Assembly: GCA_016933635.1 (NCBI GenBank)
Contig: JAFGAP010000201.1
Location: 1 to 35,602 of the forward strand
Length of the DNA: 35,602 nucleotides
Source of the DNA: Kosmotogaceae bacterium
GTDB lineage: Bacteria > Thermotogota > Thermotogae > Petrotogales > Kosmotogaceae
Direction of reading: 5' to 3'
In this document: positions 35,517 through 35,602 of the stretch, piece after piece
How the letters are laid out: each line of letters opens with the position of its first letter
Numbering within the stretch: position 1 is the stretch's first letter
Notes under the pieces: generated by a model
Told to the model about the DNA's origin: nothing
Database searches by the model: none
Seen by the model: the letters and a program-made list of their open reading frames with translations, nothing else
Made by a program: the position numbers and the translations under genes

Positions 35517-35602
35517 GGCGGAGGCGGTGGGACTCGAACCCACAAGGGGCGTCAACCCCACCGATTTTCAAGACCGGCTCCTTAGCCAATTAGGATACGC
35601 CT
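35516..35602 (-). tRNA. tRNA-Ser (anticodon UGA), 5' end truncated
   Basis: Read on the minus strand, the gene enters at the window edge with AGGCGTATCC, so about two 5' bases are missing. The anticodon stem CCGG(T)/(A)TCGG region encloses CTTGAAA, giving TGA. A long variable arm (GTGGGGTTGACGCCCC) marks a class II tRNA. The T arm has GGGTTCGAGTCCC, the acceptor 3' strand is CGCCTCC, then G73 and an encoded CCA. Confidence 0.92.

Overview
The window looks like a chromosomal segment from a member of the Thermotogota, most like the mesophilic or moderately thermophilic Mesotoga/Kosmotoga group. This is an inference from gene content, gene order and protein character, not from a database search. 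Genes are tightly packed, often overlapping by 1-30 bases, with strong AGGAGG-type ribosome binding sites and frequent GTG and TTG starts. No insertion sequence, phage gene or CRISPR array was seen, and most of the window is housekeeping chromosome.

Layout. Bases 1-6190 are an envelope region: a truncated MFS transporter, two paralogous outer-membrane beta-barrel candidates (Wzi-like), an AI-2E-family permease with a very small overlapping membrane-protein gene behind it, and a small exported beta-rich protein. Bases 6191-8725 hold a TetR regulator and the arcC-argF pair (carbamate kinase, ornithine carbamoyltransferase), divergent from argS. argS is followed by an RlmD/RumA-type rRNA methyltransferase. 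Bases 12107-13907 form a two-gene envelope-stress-like module: a serine-rich membrane protein with a TPM-like domain, then PspA. Bases 14199-16237 hold an Fpg/Nei-like protein that lacks the N-terminal proline, a phosphate acyltransferase, and a ThiS/MoaD-like protein.

Bases 16211-21269 hold a PHP phosphoesterase divergent from a Ser/Thr kinase, then a minus-strand run thiI-plsC-bfn-prenyl synthase with overlapping ends. Bases 21352-23358 are a plus-strand operon of unknown function: exported TPR protein, membrane protein and nitrilase-family hydrolase. A strong promoter then drives tRNA-Lys and probably the infC-rpmI-rplT operon through an attenuator-like leader. infC appears to start at a rare AUC codon.

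Bases 24772-30319 form a coupled metabolic operon: OsmC-like protein, Mrp ATPase, mtnA, glyA, upp, a PfkB-like kinase and tdk. It mixes Fe-S, methionine-salvage, one-carbon and pyrimidine-salvage functions. Bases 30556-35496 are the conserved ffh-rpsP-khpA-rimM-trmD-RNA methyltransferase-rplS-lepB operon. A tRNA-Ser(UGA) on the minus strand runs off the right edge.

The most unusual points are the infC leader and start, the hidden 48-residue gene, the glycosylase without its catalytic proline, the acyltransferase/ThiS overlap, and the serine-rich TPM-PspA pair. None of these amounts to a clearly new system.
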